Assembly: GCA_947631945.1 (NCBI GenBank)
Contig: CANRNI010000004.1
Coordinates: forward strand, 42,926 to 106,925
Source: an uncultured Clostridia bacterium
Lineage (GTDB): Bacteria > Bacillota > Clostridia > Oscillospirales > Acutalibacteraceae
Reading direction: 5' to 3'
DNA: 64,000 bases
Positions 1 to 11,368 of the stretch are shown piece by piece. A program made the position numbers and the translations under genes. Each line of letters begins with the position of its first letter. Position 1 is the stretch's first letter. The notes beneath the pieces were generated by a model. That model made no database searches and was not told where the DNA came from. It was given only the letters and a program-made list of their open reading frames with translations.

Positions 1-90
1 TCCGGTTTTTAAAACGGGAAATCACAAAACACCCGGGCTCGTTGATAAAAAATATCGCAAAGCCCGCCAAATTACACAGGAGGCGTGAAT

Positions 91-402
91 ATGGCAGTCA
101 AAGAAAAAATCAGAATCAGACTTAAAGGCTACGACCACAATCTCGTCGATAAAGCGGCTGAGAGAATCGTAGAAACGGCAAAGCGCACAGGCGCTCAGGT
201 ATCGGGTCCCGTACCGCTTCCCACGGAGAAGGAAGTTGTTACTATTCTCCGCGCGGTTCATATGTACAAGGATTCCCGCGAGCAGTTTGAGCAGCGCACG
301 CACAAAAGGCTTATTGATATCTTAAGACCCTCAAACAAGACGGTCGAGGCTCTTACGGGACTTGAGCTTCCCGCCGGCGTGGATATCGAAATCAAGCTTT
401 AA
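91..402 (+). CDS. rpsJ: 30S ribosomal protein S10
   Basis: [27 protein letters not shown]... is classic S10. ATG at 91 follows AGGAGG; the ORF track starts at an upstream GTG (85). Confidence 0.97.
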   Translation: MAVKEKIRIRLKGYDHNLVDKAAERIVETAKRTGAQVSGPVPLPTEKEVVTILRAVHMYKDSREQFEQRTHKRLIDILRPSNKTVEALTGLELPAGVDIEIKL

Positions 403-484
403 TTATCGGATATATATACATTTATATATACCGCAGGTCATGTTGACTTGTGTCAACCAATAATCTGACAGGAGGAAAAACACA

Positions 485-1120
485 ATGCAAAAAGGTATTA
501 TCGGCAAGAAAATCGGTATGACCCAGATTTTCGACGATAAGGGAAACGTAGTTCCCGTAACGGTTGTCGAAGCAGGTCCCTGCCCGGTAGTCCAGAAAAA
601 GACCGTTGAAGTTGACGGTTACGCCGCGGTTCAGCTCGGCTTCGCTGTTCAAAAGCAGCAGAGAGTTACAAAGCCCCTCAAGGGCCATTTCGCAAAAGCT
701 GACGTAGCGCCCCAGAAGATTCTCAAGGAATTCAAATTTGCCGATACGGCGGCTTACGAGGTAGGCTCCGTTGTTAAGGCGGACGCTTTCGCGGCAGGCG
801 ATAAGGTGGACGTTATCGGCACAAGCAAAGGTAAAGGCACGGCGGGCGCGATTAAGAGATGGAATTTCTCAAGACTTAAGGAATCTCACGGTACCGGTCC
901 CGTAGCAAGACACGCAGGTTCGCTCGGCGCGTGTTCCGACCCTTCAAGAGTTTACAAGGGAAAGAAGCTCGCGGGTCATCTCGGCTCCGAGAGAGTTACC
1001 GTTCAGAATCTTGACATCGTCAAGGTGGACGCGGAAAACAACCTCATCGCCGTCAAGGGCGCAATACCCGGTCCCAAGGGCGGCTACGTTGTAATCGCGG
1101 ACGCGAAGAAGAAAGCATAA
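485..1120 (+). CDS. rplC: 50S ribosomal protein L3
   Basis: MQKGIIGKKIGMTQIFDDKGNVVPVTVVEAGPC; operon position. Confidence 0.98.
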   Translation: MQKGIIGKKIGMTQIFDDKGNVVPVTVVEAGPCPVVQKKTVEVDGYAAVQLGFAVQKQQRVTKPLKGHFAKADVAPQKILKEFKFADTAAYEVGSVVKADAFAAGDKVDVIGTSKGKGTAGAIKRWNFSRLKESHGTGPVARHAGSLGACSDPSRVYKGKKLAGHLGSERVTVQNLDIVKVDAENNLIAVKGAIPGPKGGYVVIADAKKKA

Positions 1121-1133
1121 GGAGGATTAAGAG

Positions 1134-1757
1134 ATGCCCAGTATTAAAGTAGTTAATAAGGCCGGCGAGCAGGTTGAAGATATAACTCTCAGCGACTCAA
1201 TCTTCTCCATAGAGCCCAACACCTCCGCTATGCATATCGCTGTTGTAAATTATCTTGCGAATCAGCGTCAGGGCACGCAGTCAACGCTCACAAGGTCGGA
1301 AGTAAGCGGCGGTGGCAAAAAGCCCTGGAGACAGAAGGATACGGGCAGAGCCCGTCAGGGTTCTACAAGAGCTCCCCAGTGGTATCACGGCGGCATAGCT
1401 CTCGGTCCCAAGCCCAGAAGCTACAGCTTTACAATCAATAAGAAGGTAAGAAGACTTGCCATGAAGTCCGCTTTTTCCTCAAAGCTTGCGGCTGACGAAA
1501 TTATCGTTCTCGATACTTTCGCTCTCGACGCGATAAAGACCAAGGAAGTAGCCAAGACTCTTTCCGCTATAGACGCGGGCAGGAAAACTCTTATCGTTCT
1601 TCCCGAAAAAGACGACGTTATTTATAAGAGCGCGAGAAATATCGCGGGCGTTAAGGTTTCGCTCGTAAATACTCTGAATGTTTACGATATGCTTAATTGC
1701 TCAAAGATAGTTCTCCTCAAGGACGCCGTCGCTAAAATCGAGGAGGTATATGCATAA
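1134..1757 (+). CDS. rplD: 50S ribosomal protein L4
   Basis: L4 motifs GGGKKPWRQKDTGRARQGSTRAPQW; operon position. Confidence 0.98.
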   Translation: MPSIKVVNKAGEQVEDITLSDSIFSIEPNTSAMHIAVVNYLANQRQGTQSTLTRSEVSGGGKKPWRQKDTGRARQGSTRAPQWYHGGIALGPKPRSYSFTINKKVRRLAMKSAFSSKLAADEIIVLDTFALDAIKTKEVAKTLSAIDAGRKTLIVLPEKDDVIYKSARNIAGVKVSLVNTLNVYDMLNCSKIVLLKDAVAKIEEVYA

Positions 1758-2050
1758 TGAAAATCGCTCAGGATATTATCGTCCGTCCTATCATTACCGA
1801 AGAGAGTATGGCGGAGGTTCCCGAAAAGAAATATACCTTTGAGGTAGCTAAAAGCGCCACTAAGATAGACATCGCGAAGGCTGTTGAAAAGCTTTTTGAA
1901 GTAAAGGTTTCAAAGGTCAACACCATGAACGTAAAAGGTCATAAACGCACCTACGGACGTTTCACGGGCTATAAGGCCGATTGGAAAAAGGCCATAGTTA
2001 CCCTTACGGAAGATTCAAAGCCAATCGAGTTCTTCGACGGAATGTATTGA
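1757..2050 (+). CDS. rplW: 50S ribosomal protein L23
   Basis: IIVRPIITEESM...; operon position. Confidence 0.97.
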   Translation: MKIAQDIIVRPIITEESMAEVPEKKYTFEVAKSATKIDIAKAVEKLFEVKVSKVNTMNVKGHKRTYGRFTGYKADWKKAIVTLTEDSKPIEFFDGMY

Positions 2051-2224
2051 TTAAGGGGCGTATTAAACCGTAAAGCCGCAAAAACGGCAAAAAGGTTGAA
2101 TTGCACCGAAACAGCAAAAATCGCATAATTTCAGGCGGTGACGTATGGATTGCCGACCGCTAAGCCGTCTGAATATATAAATCCGTCCGGTTTTTCGGAC
2201 AAGAAAGGCGAGTGACTAAGAAAA
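2051..2224 (+). other. Structured intergenic spacer between rplW and rplB (candidate cis-regulatory RNA)
   Basis: 174-nt gap in an otherwise tightly packed operon. Three nested or successive hairpins read by eye: AACC..GCCG-caaaaa-CGGC..GGTT; TTCAGGCGG...CCGTCTGAA; GTCCG-GTTTTT-CGGAC. Confidence 0.45.
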
Positions 2225-3058
2225 ATGGCTATTAAAGTCTATAATCCGACAACTAACGGCAGAAGAAATATGTCGGTTACAGATTATTCCGGACTTTCAA
2301 AGTGCGGCCCCGAAAGAAGCCTTCTTGAGCCTCTCAAGAAACATTCGGGACGCAACAGCTACGGAAGAATCACCGTTCGCCATAAGGGCGGCGGAAACCG
2401 TCAGAAATACCGCGTTATCGACTTCAAGAGAGATAAATTCGGCGTTTCTGCGGAAGTTAAAACTATTGAATACGATCCCAACCGTTCGGCGAATATCGCT
2501 CTCGTTCAGTACGAGGACGGAGTTAAGGCTTATATCCTTGCTCCCGAAGGTCTTAAGACAGGCGACACAATCGTTGCGGGTCCCGAAGCGGATATCAAGG
2601 TAGGCAACGCGCTTCCTCTTTCCAATATTCCCACGGGTACTTTCGTTCACAACGTCGAGCTTTATCCCGGCAGAGGCGGTCAGATGGCGAGAGCGGCAGG
2701 AAACGCGGCTCAGCTTATGGCTAAAGAGAACGGCTACGCTCTTTTAAGACTTCCCTCGGGCGAACTGCGCAACGTTCCCGCGATTTGCATGGCGACTATC
2801 GGCACCGTAGGCAACGCGGACCATGAAAACGTTAAAATAGGCAAGGCCGGTCGTACGCGTCATATGGGCGTCCGTCCGACAGTCAGAGGTTCTGTAATGA
2901 ACCCCAACGACCACCCGCACGGCGGCGGCGAAGGCAAATCACCCATCGGCCGTCCCGGTCCCGTAACCCCATGGGGCAAGCCCGCTCTCGGCTACAAGAC
3001 ACGCAAGAAGTTCAAGCGTTCCGATAAACTTATCGTAAGACGCTGCAACGACAAATAA
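2225..3058 (+). CDS. rplB: 50S ribosomal protein L2
   Basis: [21 protein letters not shown]...[33 protein letters not shown]. Confidence 0.98.
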   Translation: MAIKVYNPTTNGRRNMSVTDYSGLSKCGPERSLLEPLKKHSGRNSYGRITVRHKGGGNRQKYRVIDFKRDKFGVSAEVKTIEYDPNRSANIALVQYEDGVKAYILAPEGLKTGDTIVAGPEADIKVGNALPLSNIPTGTFVHNVELYPGRGGQMARAAGNAAQLMAKENGYALLRLPSGELRNVPAICMATIGTVGNADHENVKIGKAGRTRHMGVRPTVRGSVMNPNDHPHGGGEGKSPIGRPGPVTPWGKPALGYKTRKKFKRSDKLIVRRCNDK

Positions 3059-3080
3059 TCGGGAAAGGAGCTATTAAGTA

Positions 3081-3362
3081 ATGGGTAGAAGTATTAAAAA
3101 AGGACCTTTTGTGCAACCCAAGCTGCTTGAGAGAGTCCAAAAAATGAACGAAGCCGGAGAAAAAATAGTCCTTAAAACATGGAGCAGAAGCTCTACGATT
3201 TTCCCGGATTTTGTCGGTCATACGTTTGCCGTTCACGACGGCAGAAAGCACGTTCCCGTTTATGTTACCGAAGATATGGTAGGTCATAAGCTCGGCGAAT
3301 TTGCCCCGACAAGAACATTCAGAGGCCATGCAGGTTCAAAGACCTCCAACAATGGTAAATAA
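3081..3362 (+). CDS. rpsS: 30S ribosomal protein S19
   Basis: [19 protein letters not shown]... Confidence 0.98.
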   Translation: MGRSIKKGPFVQPKLLERVQKMNEAGEKIVLKTWSRSSTIFPDFVGHTFAVHDGRKHVPVYVTEDMVGHKLGEFAPTRTFRGHAGSKTSNNGK

Positions 3363-3381
3363 AGTCAAAGGAGTGTAATAA

Positions 3382-3720
3382 ATGGAAGCAACAGCAAAAG
3401 CGACTTTTGTGCGCGTAGCGCCCCGTAAGGTCCAGATAGTTCTCGACCTTATAAGAAACAAGCCCGCTGACGAAGCTATGGCAATCCTGAAGTACACGCC
3501 CAAGGCTGCGTGTGAACCTTTAGCAAAGCTTCTTAAATCAGCAATGGCAAACGCCGAAAACAATTTCGATATGGACGTCTCAAGACTTTACGTCGCAGAA
3601 TGCGCCGTATGTCAGGGACCGACGCTTAAAAGAATAAGACCGAGATCGAAGGGTCGTGCGTACAGAATCAACAAGAAAACATCGCACATCACCCTTGTTC
3701 TTAAAGAGTCTGAAGAATAA
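3382..3720 (+). CDS. rplV: 50S ribosomal protein L22
   Basis: L22 motif [24 protein letters not shown]. Confidence 0.97.
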   Translation: MEATAKATFVRVAPRKVQIVLDLIRNKPADEAMAILKYTPKAACEPLAKLLKSAMANAENNFDMDVSRLYVAECAVCQGPTLKRIRPRSKGRAYRINKKTSHITLVLKESEE

Positions 3721-3740
3721 TCGGGGAGGAGGACAATTAA

Positions 3741-4412
3741 ATGGGACAGAAAATTAATCCTACCGGTTTAAGAATCGGAGTTATCAAGGATTGGGAATCC
3801 CGCTGGTATGCGGATAAGAAGGACTTCGGTTCTAATCTTGTAGACGACTACAATCTCCGTGAGTATCTTCTTAAGGTTCTCGCACCCGCAGGCGTACCCA
3901 AGGTCGAGATAGAGAGAGACCCCAAGAGGGTTCGTATAAACATTCACTGCGCAAAGCCCGGCATGGTTATAGGCAGAGGCGGCGCGGAAATTGAAAAGCT
4001 TAAAGCAAAATGCAAAGAGATGCTCGGCGGCGACAAAGATGTTTTCATCAACATCGTTGAGATAAAGCAGCCCGATGTAAACGCCCAGCTCGTAGCGGAG
4101 AATATAGCGGGTCAGCTTGAAAGACGCGTATCTTTCCGACGCGCTCTCAAACAGGCTATCGGCAGGACGATGAAGCTCGGCGCGAGAGGAATCAAAACTC
4201 AGGTAAGCGGCAGACTCGGCGGCGCTGAAATCGCCCGTTCCGAAACGTATCACGAGGGTACGATTCCCCTTCAGACAATCCGTGCCGACATCGACTACGG
4301 CTTTGCGGAAGCTAAGACGACCTACGGCCGTATAGGCGTAAAGGTATGGATATACAGAGGCGAGGTTCTTCATGATACCCGCAAGGTCAACAACAGGAAG
4401 GAGAGGGCTTAA
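3741..4412 (+). CDS. rpsC: 30S ribosomal protein S3
   Basis: [26 protein letters not shown] motif [14 protein letters not shown]. Confidence 0.98.
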   Translation: MGQKINPTGLRIGVIKDWESRWYADKKDFGSNLVDDYNLREYLLKVLAPAGVPKVEIERDPKRVRINIHCAKPGMVIGRGGAEIEKLKAKCKEMLGGDKDVFINIVEIKQPDVNAQLVAENIAGQLERRVSFRRALKQAIGRTMKLGARGIKTQVSGRLGGAEIARSETYHEGTIPLQTIRADIDYGFAEAKTTYGRIGVKVWIYRGEVLHDTRKVNNRKERA

Positions 4413-4414
4413 TA

Positions 4415-4840
4415 ATGTTACTGCCAAAGCGTGTTAAATACCGCAGAGTACAGAGAGGCCGCCTTAAAGGCAAGGCTATGCGCGGCAATAAGGTTAACTA
4501 CGGCGATTACGGTCTTGTAGCTCTTGAGCCCGCATGGATAACCTCCAATCAGATAGAAGCCGCCCGTATCGCTATGACGAGATACACAAAAAGAGGCGGT
4601 CAGGTCTGGATAAAAATATTCCCCGATAAGCCAATCACCGAGAAGCCTGCCGAGACACGAATGGGTTCAGGTAAAGGTTCTCCGGAATATTGGGTAGCAG
4701 TTGTAAAGCCCGGCAGAGTTATGTTTGAGGTTGCCGGCGTTGACGAGGCGATTGCCCGTGAAGCTATGCGTCTCGCAGCTAACAAACTTCCCATCAAGTG
4801 TAAGTTTGTATCTAAGGAAGAACAGGGTGGTGAGCAGTAA
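4415..4840 (+). CDS. rplP: 50S ribosomal protein L16
   Basis: [21 protein letters not shown]... Confidence 0.98.
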   Translation: MLLPKRVKYRRVQRGRLKGKAMRGNKVNYGDYGLVALEPAWITSNQIEAARIAMTRYTKRGGQVWIKIFPDKPITEKPAETRMGSGKGSPEYWVAVVKPGRVMFEVAGVDEAIAREAMRLAANKLPIKCKFVSKEEQGGEQ

Positions 4841-5043
4841 TGAAAGCCAGTGAAATAAGAAAAATGTCCGCCCAGGAGTTGGATGCTAAGCTTCTTGAGC
4901 TGAAGGACGAGCTTTTTAAGCTGCGCTTCCAGCAGGCCATCAACCAGCTCGAAAACCCCACACGCATCAGTGCCGTTAAAAAGGATATCGCGAGAATCCT
5001 CACTGTTCAGCGCGACGCTGAGCTCCACGGCACAGACGCTTGA
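4840..5043 (+). CDS. rpmC: 50S ribosomal protein L29
   Basis: [33 protein letters not shown]. Confidence 0.97.
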   Translation: MKASEIRKMSAQELDAKLLELKDELFKLRFQQAINQLENPTRISAVKKDIARILTVQRDAELHGTDA

Positions 5044-5063
5044 TAAAAGGGAGGATATCGGTT

Positions 5064-5318
5064 ATGGACAGAAATTTAAGAAAAACCCGCGTCGGACTTG
5101 TTACCAGCGACAAGATGGATAAGACAGTAGTCGTTTCGGTTAAAGACCGTGTAAGACATCCGCTTTACAAGAAGATTGTCAACCGCACCATTAAGCTTAA
5201 AGCTCACGATGAAAATAACGAATGCGGAATAGGCGACCGCGTTAAGGTGATGGAAACACGTCCCCTTTCAAAGGATAAGAGATGGCGCGTCGTAGAAATC
5301 ATAGAGAAAGCCAAATAA
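5064..5318 (+). CDS. rpsQ: 30S ribosomal protein S17
   Basis: [27 protein letters not shown] 5064 follows GGGAGG. Confidence 0.97.
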   Translation: MDRNLRKTRVGLVTSDKMDKTVVVSVKDRVRHPLYKKIVNRTIKLKAHDENNECGIGDRVKVMETRPLSKDKRWRVVEIIEKAK

Positions 5319-5330
5319 GGAGGACTACCC

Positions 5331-5699
5331 ATGGTACAGCAGCAAACACTTCTCAAGGTTGCTGACAATACGGGCGCAAAAGAGCTTATGTGTATCCGTG
5401 TTCTCGGCGGCACCGGCAGAAGATACGCCAATATAGGCGATGTTATAGTGGCTTCTGTTAAAAAAGCTACGCCCGGCGGCGTTGTTAAAAAAGGCGATGT
5501 GGTTAAGGCGGTAGTTGTCCGTTCAGCCAAAGGCGTTCGCCGTGACGACGGCACATATATCCGTTTCGACGAAAACGCAGCCGTTATTATAAAAGAGGAC
5601 AAAAACCCGAGGGGTACGCGTATCTTCGGACCTGTTGCGAGAGAACTCAGAGATCACGATTATTCAAAAATCCTGAGTCTTGCGCCTGAGGTTCTGTAA
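5331..5699 (+). CDS. rplN: 50S ribosomal protein L14
   Basis: [27 protein letters not shown]. Confidence 0.98.
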   Translation: MVQQQTLLKVADNTGAKELMCIRVLGGTGRRYANIGDVIVASVKKATPGGVVKKGDVVKAVVVRSAKGVRRDDGTYIRFDENAAVIIKEDKNPRGTRIFGPVARELRDHDYSKILSLAPEVL

Positions 5700-5714
5700 T
5701 CGGGAGGTAAGATA

Positions 5715-6035
5715 ATGAGTAAAGTTCATGTTAAGACAGGCGATAAAGTCGTTGTTATCAACGGCAAGGACCGCGGCAAGCAGGGCAAGGTCATGCAGGT
5801 CAGTCCCTCCGAAGGCAAGGTCATCGTTGAAGGCGTAAATATCGTTTCAAAACACGTTAAGCCCCGTAAAATGGGCGAGGCAGGCGGCATCATCAAGGCG
5901 GAGAGCGCCCTCTACGCCGAGAAGGTTCAGCTTATATGCCCCAAGTGCGGCAGACCCACAAGAGTAGGTCACATGATAGACAATAAGGGCAAAAAAGTCC
6001 GCGTCTGCAAAAAATGCGACGCTAAATTTGAGTAA
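5715..6035 (+). CDS. rplX: 50S ribosomal protein L24 (with C-terminal CxxC pairs)
   Basis: KOW motif; [27 protein letters not shown]. Confidence 0.97.
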   Translation: MSKVHVKTGDKVVVINGKDRGKQGKVMQVSPSEGKVIVEGVNIVSKHVKPRKMGEAGGIIKAESALYAEKVQLICPKCGRPTRVGHMIDNKGKKVRVCKKCDAKFE

Positions 6036-6053
6036 TAAGGAGGAGCAAGGATA

Positions 6054-6593
6054 ATGGCAAGACTTAAAGAAATGTACAAATCGGAAGTTGCTCCGGCTCT
6101 TATGAAAAAGTTCAGTTACAAGAGCGTTATGCAGATTCCCAAGATTGATAAAATCGTTATCAACGTGGGAGTAGGCGAAGCAAGAGAAAATCCGAAGGCT
6201 ATCGATGCTGTAGTTCACGATATAGGACTTATTACCGGTCAGAAGCCCGTAGTTTGCAACGCGAAGAAATCGGTCGCCAACTTCAAGCTTCGTGAAGGTA
6301 TGCCCAACGGCGTTAAGGTTACTCTCAGAGGCGAGAAAATGTATGAATTTCTTGACAGATTCTTCAATCTCGCGCTTCCCAGAGTTCGTGACTTCAGAGG
6401 CATCAATCCCAATTCATTCGACGGCAGAGGAAATTATTCCATGGGCGTAAGAGAACAGCTCATCTTCCCGGAGATTGAATATGATAAAGTAGACAAGGTT
6501 CGCGGTATGGATATCTGCATCGTAACAACCGCGGCTACCGACGAAGAAGCCCGTGAGCTTTTATCTCTTATGGGCGCTCCGTTCGCGAGATAA
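6054..6593 (+). CDS. rplE: 50S ribosomal protein L5
   Basis: L5 sequence [31 protein letters not shown]. Confidence 0.98.
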   Translation: MARLKEMYKSEVAPALMKKFSYKSVMQIPKIDKIVINVGVGEARENPKAIDAVVHDIGLITGQKPVVCNAKKSVANFKLREGMPNGVKVTLRGEKMYEFLDRFFNLALPRVRDFRGINPNSFDGRGNYSMGVREQLIFPEIEYDKVDKVRGMDICIVTTAATDEEARELLSLMGAPFAR

Positions 6594-6607
6594 GGGAGGG
6601 GTTAAGA

Positions 6608-6793
6608 ATGGCAAAAACATCACAGAAGGTAAGAGCGGCAGCTCCGGCCAAGTATTCGACAAGGCAGCACAACAGATGTAAAATTTGCGGCAGACCCCAT
6701 GCGTATCTGCGTAAATACGGTGTGTGCCGTATATGCTTCAGAGAACTGGCTCACGCTGGTCAGATCCCCGGAGTAAAGAAAGCAAGCTGGTAA
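6608..6793 (+). CDS. rpsZ: 30S ribosomal protein S14, zinc-binding type Z
   Basis: 61 aa with CKICGRP...CRICF. Confidence 0.97.
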   Translation: MAKTSQKVRAAAPAKYSTRQHNRCKICGRPHAYLRKYGVCRICFRELAHAGQIPGVKKASW

Positions 6794-6806
6794 GGAGGAC
6801 AACGCA

Positions 6807-7205
6807 ATGCAGATTACCGATTCAGTTGCTGATATGCTTACAAGAATCAGAAACGCTGTTTCCGCCAAGCATGACACAGTAACAGTACCCGCGTCGAACG
6901 TGAAAAAGGCTATCGCCAAGATTCTCGTTGACGAAGGTTATGTAAAGAGTTATAAGGTAATTGAGGACAACAAGCAGGGCATAATTGAAATTGCTCTCAA
7001 GTACGGTCCCAATAAAACGCCCACAATCATGGGTATACGCAGAGTTTCCAAGCCCGGTCTGCGTATTTATACAGACGTTGAGAATATGCCCAAGGTTATA
7101 AGAGGTCTCGGTATCGCTATAATCTCAACAAATAAGGGCATCATGACTGATAAGGACGCGCGTAAGGCCAACGTAGGCGGCGAAGTCCTCGCATATGTAT
7201 GGTAA
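6807..7205 (+). CDS. rpsH: 30S ribosomal protein S8
   Basis: [25 protein letters not shown]. Confidence 0.98.
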   Translation: MQITDSVADMLTRIRNAVSAKHDTVTVPASNVKKAIAKILVDEGYVKSYKVIEDNKQGIIEIALKYGPNKTPTIMGIRRVSKPGLRIYTDVENMPKVIRGLGIAIISTNKGIMTDKDARKANVGGEVLAYVW

Positions 7206-7221
7206 GGAGGTACGTTGAGGG

Positions 7222-7767
7222 ATGTCTCGTATAGGCAGAAAGCCCATTACAGTTCCGGCAGGCGTTGACGTTGTTATCGACGGCAGCACCGTTACCGCAA
7301 AAGGTCCCAAGGGTACACTTACCGGAACTTTTAACAGCAATATCACAATCGCGAAGGACGGCGACGTTATCAACGTTACGCGTCCCAACGACGAAAAGGA
7401 AAACAGAGCTCTTCACGGTCTTACACGCACTCTCGTAGCGAATATGGTAGAGGGCGTTCACACAGGCTACAGCAAGACTCTTGAAATCGTAGGTATCGGA
7501 TACCGCGCGGCTATGCAGGGCAAGGACTTAGTCCTTACGGTAGGTTATTCGCATACCGTTACCATGGCTCCTCCCGAGGGAATCACGATAGCGGTTCCGG
7601 CTCCCAACCAGGTGGTCGTTTCGGGACCCGATAAGCAGAAGGTCGGTCAGTTCGCGTCCGAAATAAGAGGCGTTCGTCCTCCCGAACCCTATAAGGGCAA
7701 GGGCATAAGATACGCCGGCGAATACGTAAGACGCAAAGAAGGCAAAGCCGGTAAGGGCGGCAAATAA
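7222..7767 (+). CDS. rplF: 50S ribosomal protein L6
   Basis: [51 protein letters not shown]. Confidence 0.98.
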   Translation: MSRIGRKPITVPAGVDVVIDGSTVTAKGPKGTLTGTFNSNITIAKDGDVINVTRPNDEKENRALHGLTRTLVANMVEGVHTGYSKTLEIVGIGYRAAMQGKDLVLTVGYSHTVTMAPPEGITIAVPAPNQVVVSGPDKQKVGQFASEIRGVRPPEPYKGKGIRYAGEYVRRKEGKAGKGGK

Positions 7768-7785
7768 TAAAGGAGTGAATATTAA

Positions 7786-8145
7786 ATGGTAAACAGACCT
7801 GATACAAAGCAGGCACGAATTCAGCGTCATAAAAGAGTTCGCGGCAAGGTTTACGGCACGGCGGAATGTCCGCGTCTTAATGTATTCCGCTCCCTTAAAA
7901 ACATTTACGCTCAGCTTATAGATGACGATAAGGGTGTAACTCTTGTTTCCGCTTCAACGGTTGAAAAGGAATTTACCGAGTACGGCGGCAACGCTGAAGC
8001 CGCTAAGGCAGTCGGCAAAAAAATCGCAGAACGCGCGGTAGAAAAAGGCATTAAAGAATGTGTATTCGACCGCGGCGGATATATCTATCACGGCCGTGTG
8101 GCAAGCTTGGCCGAAGGCGCCCGTGAAGGCGGACTTGATTTCTAA
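7786..8145 (+). CDS. rplR: 50S ribosomal protein L18
   Basis: L18 motifs, [27 protein letters not shown]. Confidence 0.97.
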   Translation: MVNRPDTKQARIQRHKRVRGKVYGTAECPRLNVFRSLKNIYAQLIDDDKGVTLVSASTVEKEFTEYGGNAEAAKAVGKKIAERAVEKGIKECVFDRGGYIYHGRVASLAEGAREGGLDF

Positions 8146-8164
8146 CGAAAGGGAGGAAATACTT

Positions 8165-8668
8165 TTGGCTAAGTTTGAAACACATGAAAGAGAAGAGCTT
8201 CAGGAAAGAGTCGTAGCTATAAACCGCGTATCAAAGACGGTTAAGGGCGGTCGTATAATGAAGTTTTCCGCTCTCGTAGTAGTCGGAGATCAGAACGGTA
8301 CGATAGGCTTCGGTCTTGGTAAATCCGGCGAAGTACCCGATGCTATCCGCAAGGGTATCGAGGACGCCAAGAAGAATCTCATGACGATTCCCCTTAAAGG
8401 CACAACGATTTCTCACGAGGTTATCGGTAAGTTCGGCGCAGGCGTAGTTCTCCTGAAACCCGCCGCTCCCGGTACCGGAGTTATCGCCGGCGGTCCTGTC
8501 CGTGCGGTAATTGAAACCGTAGGCATTAAGGATATCCGTACGAAGGCTCTTCGTTCAAATAACCCCTGCAACGTAGTAAGAGCGACCGTCAACGGTCTTG
8601 CTCAGCTTCGTTCAGCCGAAACAGTCGCGGCGACAAGGGGCAAAACAGTTAAAGAAATTATAGGTTAA
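8165..8668 (+). CDS. rpsE: 30S ribosomal protein S5 (TTG start likely)
   Basis: [45 protein letters not shown] at 8165 after GGGAGGAAAT. The ORF track start at 8060 overlaps rplR. Confidence 0.95.
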   Translation: MAKFETHEREELQERVVAINRVSKTVKGGRIMKFSALVVVGDQNGTIGFGLGKSGEVPDAIRKGIEDAKKNLMTIPLKGTTISHEVIGKFGAGVVLLKPAAPGTGVIAGGPVRAVIETVGIKDIRTKALRSNNPCNVVRATVNGLAQLRSAETVAATRGKTVKEIIG

Positions 8669-8680
8669 GGAGTGGACGGT

Positions 8681-8860
8681 ATGGCAGATGTAAAAGTAAA
8701 GCTTGTCAAAAGCCTTATAGGCAGCAAGAAAGATCAGATTGCTACCGTTTATGCACTCGGTCTTCGCAAAATCGGCGACGAGGCTGTTCAGCCGAACAAT
8801 CCTCAGACTCTCGGTAAGATTAAGAAGGTTTCGCATCTTATCGAAGTAACCGAAGCTTAA
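8681..8860 (+). CDS. rpmD: 50S ribosomal protein L30
   Basis: [33 protein letters not shown]. Confidence 0.96.
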   Translation: MADVKVKLVKSLIGSKKDQIATVYALGLRKIGDEAVQPNNPQTLGKIKKVSHLIEVTEA

Positions 8861-8876
8861 GAAAGGGGTCAGACTA

Positions 8877-9320
8877 ATGAAATTACATGAGTTAGCGCCT
8901 GCGGCAGGTTCAAACAGACCTTCTAAGCGTATCGGCCGCGGTCCTGCGTCAGGTCAGGGCAAAACAGCCGGTAAGGGTCACAAAGGTCAGAAAGCGCGTG
9001 CCGGTTCAGGTCCCCGTCCGGGATTTGAGGGCGGTCAGATGCCCCTTCAGAGACGCGTACCCAAAAGAGGCTTCAACAATATCTTCGCAAAAGAGATAGC
9101 TATTGTCAACGTTTCCGCCATAGAGGAAAAATTTGCCGACGGCGCTGTCGTTGACGTTGAGGCTCTTAAAAACGCAGGTCTTATAAAAGACGAACTTGAC
9201 GGTGTTAAAGTTTTGGGCAACGGTGATATCACCAAGAAACTTACAATTAAAGCTAACGCTTTTTCTGCGGGCGCAAAAGCCAAAATCGAGGCTGCCGGCG
9301 GCAAGGCTGAAATTCTTTAA
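8877..9320 (+). CDS. rplO: 50S ribosomal protein L15
   Basis: [41 protein letters not shown]. Confidence 0.98.
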   Translation: MKLHELAPAAGSNRPSKRIGRGPASGQGKTAGKGHKGQKARAGSGPRPGFEGGQMPLQRRVPKRGFNNIFAKEIAIVNVSAIEEKFADGAVVDVEALKNAGLIKDELDGVKVLGNGDITKKLTIKANAFSAGAKAKIEAAGGKAEIL

Positions 9321-9376
9321 TAGCACCGCATGATCTTATTCGGTTCATCCGATAATAGAAGGAGCGTGTGTAAAAA

Positions 9377-10720
9377 ATGATTCAGACAATCAAAAATGCC
9401 TGGAGGATTCCCGAAATCAGGAAGAAAATACTGTTTACGGCGTTGATTATTTTCATATTCAGACTTGGCGCGGCTATCCCCGTTCCTTTCCTGAATATCG
9501 GAGCTGACGGTTTGCTCGGCAATACGGGAACAACGTCGGCAACGTTTTTCGATTATATCAACATGATTTCAGGTAACGCATTCAACTACGGTACGATTTT
9601 CGCAATGTCTATCACGCCGTACATTAACGCATCAATTATCATTCAGCTTCTTACCGTCGCTATTCCTCCCCTTGAGAGACTTTCCAAGGAAGGCGAGGAA
9701 GGACGTAAGAAAATAGCTGCGATAACAAGATATACGGCTGTAGGTCTCGGCGTTCTTCAGGCTGTGGCGTACTATGTATTCCTTCGCAGTCAGAATGCGC
9801 TGTCAACTACTGATTCAACCGGAGATAAAGTATTACAGGCTCTCACAATAATATTCGTTCTGACAGCCGGCACCGCGCTTACCATGTGGCTCGGCGAACA
9901 GATTAACGACAAGGGTATCGGCAACGGTATTTCAATACTCCTTTTTGCCGGTATCGTTTCAAGAATCCCGACTTACGTGGGTCAGCTTTATCAGTATATT
10001 TATTTCGGCGGAATTTATTATGCGCTTGTTCCGATTGCTGTTGTATGCCTTGTTCTGCTCGTTATCTTCATCGTATGGATGGATAATGCGGAACGCAGGA
10101 TCCCCGTTCAGTATACAAAGCGCGTGGTCGGACGCAAGATGTACGGCGGTCAAAGCTCTCATATTCCGATAAAGGTCAATATGTCGGGTGTTCTTCCCAT
10201 CATCTTCGCGAGCTCAATCCTCTCGCTCCCCGCGACTATTGAGATGTTTGTAAATCCCGAGGAAGGTAAATTCTGGGACAAATTCTTTAATGTGTTTACG
10301 GCCGAGCATTGGGCATACTCGATTATTTATTTCGTACTCATCATATTCTTTGCATATTTTTACTCTTCAATTCAGTATAATCCTATTGAAATGGCCAATA
10401 ACCTTGCCAAGAACAGCGGTACCATTCCCGGTATCCGCAGCGGCAGACCCACTTCGGATTATATTGCGAAGGTTATTTCAAAGATAGTTCTTCTCGGAGC
10501 TCTTCTTATCAGCGTTGTCGCACTCTTCCCGATTCTTTATTCGCAGATTACAAAGCTTATCTGTACTGCGGTCGGTCAGGTGGGAACAAATGGCGAAACA
10601 GGCGTTTCGATATCGCTCGGCGGTACGTCGGTAATCATTCTTGTAGGTGTTGCGCTTGAAACCGTACAGCAGCTCGAAAGCCAGATGATGATGCGTCATT
10701 ACAAGGGATTCCTTGATTAA
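9377..10720 (+). CDS. secY: Preprotein translocase subunit SecY
   Basis: Multi-TM protein with SecY motifs; canonical position after rplO. Confidence 0.98.
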   Translation: MIQTIKNAWRIPEIRKKILFTALIIFIFRLGAAIPVPFLNIGADGLLGNTGTTSATFFDYINMISGNAFNYGTIFAMSITPYINASIIIQLLTVAIPPLERLSKEGEEGRKKIAAITRYTAVGLGVLQAVAYYVFLRSQNALSTTDSTGDKVLQALTIIFVLTAGTALTMWLGEQINDKGIGNGISILLFAGIVSRIPTYVGQLYQYIYFGGIYYALVPIAVVCLVLLVIFIVWMDNAERRIPVQYTKRVVGRKMYGGQSSHIPIKVNMSGVLPIIFASSILSLPATIEMFVNPEEGKFWDKFFNVFTAEHWAYSIIYFVLIIFFAYFYSSIQYNPIEMANNLAKNSGTIPGIRSGRPTSDYIAKVISKIVLLGALLISVVALFPILYSQITKLICTAVGQVGTNGETGVSISLGGTSVIILVGVALETVQQLESQMMMRHYKGFLD

Positions 10721-10733
10721 CGGAGGGCGTACA

Positions 10734-11366
10734 GTGAATATTATTTTTCTCGGCGCCCCCGGAGCGGGCAAGGGAACCCAGGCGGAAAAAGTCAGCGCGA
10801 AGCTTGGAATCCCGACGATTTCAACAGGAAATATTATCCGTGAAGCCATAAAAGGCGGCACCGCTATGGGTCTTAAAGCCCGCGAGTATACGGAGGCCGG
10901 AAAGCTTGTTCCCGATGAAATCGTTATAGGTATAATCAAGGAAAGACTGTCGGCCGACGATTGCAAAAACGGCTTTATCCTTGACGGTTTTCCGCGTACT
11001 ATTCCTCAGGCGGAGGCTCTCGATGCAATGGGTATAGTTATAGATAAGGTAATCGACCTCGAAGTACCCGATGAAGCCATCGCGAAGAGAATGTCCGGCA
11101 GGAGAGTATGCGCAAAATGCGGAGCTTCATATCATCTTGAGTATAAAAAGCCGTCGGCAGAGGGAATTTGCGACGCGTGCGGAGCTGAGCTTGTTCAGCG
11201 TAAGGACGACGCTCCCGAGACGGTACTCGAGAGACTTAAGGTTTATCACAGCGAAACCGAGCCGCTTAAGGAATATTACAGCGGCACGGGCAAGCTAAAG
11301 ATAGTGGAAGGTCAGGAGAATGTTGAGGATACGACTGCCCTTACCTTCAAGGCGCTGGAGGACTAA
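10734..11366 (+). CDS. adk: Adenylate kinase (GTG start)
   Basis: NIIFLGAPGAGKGTQAEKV; CxxC lid CAKCGASYH...CDACG. Confidence 0.97.
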   Translation: MNIIFLGAPGAGKGTQAEKVSAKLGIPTISTGNIIREAIKGGTAMGLKAREYTEAGKLVPDEIVIGIIKERLSADDCKNGFILDGFPRTIPQAEALDAMGIVIDKVIDLEVPDEAIAKRMSGRRVCAKCGASYHLEYKKPSAEGICDACGAELVQRKDDAPETVLERLKVYHSETEPLKEYYSGTGKLKIVEGQENVEDTTALTFKALED

Positions 11367-11368
11367 TC

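Noticed and set aside
3768-4427. 219-aa ORF antisense to rpsC (and similar antisense ORFs across the ribosomal cluster)
   Set aside because: Fully overlaps an essential gene on the other strand; no RBS or family signature.
8060-8164. rpsE upstream extension in the ORF track
   Set aside because: Overlaps rplR; TTG 8165 has the ribosome-binding site and matches S5 N-termini.
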